Below, piece by piece: positions 63,876 to 64,000 of a stretch of DNA of 64,000 nt. This DNA comes from Cytobacillus firmus (GTDB lineage: Bacteria; Bacillota; Bacilli; Bacillales; Cytobacillaceae). Made by a program: the position numbers and the translations under genes. The notes under the pieces were generated by a model. That model had not been told where the DNA came from. It worked only from the letters and a program-made list of their open reading frames with translations, and searched no databases. The first letter of the stretch is position 1; each line of letters opens with the position of its first letter. The stretch spans positions 1 to 64,000 of the forward strand of contig NZ_JAMBOJ010000004.1 of the NCBI RefSeq assembly GCF_023715565.1. Direction: 5' to 3'.

Positions 63876-64000
63876 ATGGATCTGTTATCAATTAAAGACC
63901 CGTCCTTTTTAAAAGGGCTCTCGAATAAAGAATTGGAAAGTCTCAGCCAGGATATCCGCAATTTCCTTATCGAAAAGCTATCAGGCACAGGGGGGCATAT
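63876..64000 (+). CDS. dxs: 1-deoxy-D-xylulose-5-phosphate synthase, N-terminal part
   Basis: The frame opens [20 protein letters not shown] and continues through [15 protein letters not shown] to the right edge, the exact N-terminal pattern of Dxs. The full enzyme condenses pyruvate and glyceraldehyde-3-phosphate with thiamine diphosphate to start the MEP isoprenoid pathway. Only about 41 residues are in the window. The ribosome site is weak (AAAGTGAGTGG, somewhat distant). The place after ispA matches B. subtilis. Confidence 0.93.
   Translation, partial: MDLLSIKDPSFLKGLSNKELESLSQDIRNFLIEKLSGTGGH

Overview
The window is a Gram-positive, endospore-forming member of the Bacillaceae, of the Bacillus/Cytobacillus/Mesobacillus type. 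This rests on a low-GC sequence, strong AGGAGG-type ribosome binding sites with frequent TTG and GTG starts, a complete spoIIIA operon, a splB gene and a gene order that largely follows the Bacillus subtilis chromosome from pbpA through pst, yqg, comG, gcv, yqh, efp, spoIIIA and accBC to dxs. It is ordinary chromosomal backbone with accessory genes slotted between conserved blocks. I see no prophage, plasmid, insertion sequence with a transposase, or CRISPR array.

Layout. 1-7200: the start of a divergent unknown gene, a class B penicillin-binding protein, then a Pho-boxed phosphate operon (pstS-C-A-B, phoU). 7200-8035: two small reverse-strand genes (yqzC, yqzD). 8353-10920: a three-gene cassette (DUF4912-like protein, family 4 glycosyltransferase, unknown protein) that I do not expect at this place from B. 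subtilis. 11000-21500: rpmG, 5-formyl-THF cyclo-ligase, a DUF92 membrane protein, lactate dehydrogenase, the rhomboid protease gluP, an orphan spoVAF-type germination gene, yqgQ-glcK, a LysM/M14 cell-wall peptidase, yqgU and yqgV. 21500-26100: small conserved membrane proteins, an unknown 164-residue protein, yqgX, a MidA-type methyltransferase, a SufR-like regulator, and mgsR behind a sigma-B-like promoter. 26100-31400: a palindromic repeat element, tRNA-Gln, the competence pilus operon comGA-GG, aroK and yqzE. 31400-38300: yqhH/yqhG on the reverse strand, then a tandem glycine riboswitch controlling gcvT-gcvPA-gcvPB. 38300-48600: yqhL, lipM, an NrdR-boxed adenosylcobalamin-dependent ribonucleotide reductase, splB, a patatin, yqhP, yqhR (figP), aroQ, a proline peptidase and efp. 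48450-50850: a 55-codon small gene, a SIMPL-domain protein and an alkaline phosphatase on the reverse strand. 51000-56300: spoIIIAA-AH behind a sigma-E promoter. 56700-64000: accB-accC-yqhY, nusB, folD, xseA-xseB-ispA, a second copy of the repeat, and the start of dxs.

How the parts connect. Phosphate uptake (pst) and an alkaline phosphatase are both here. Glycine cleavage and lipM (lipoyl transfer to GcvH) are metabolically coupled. spoVAF and yqhR encode proteins reported to act together in spore germination. The most interesting signals are a three-copy (two full, one remnant) palindromic repeat family, an ATT start codon for spoIIIAD, tandem NrdR boxes before nrdJ, a FapR-like site overlapping the accBC promoter, a lineage-specific DUF4912-GT4 cassette, and several structured leaders without an assigned function. 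I found no convincing previously undescribed multi-gene system; the cassette is the nearest candidate.
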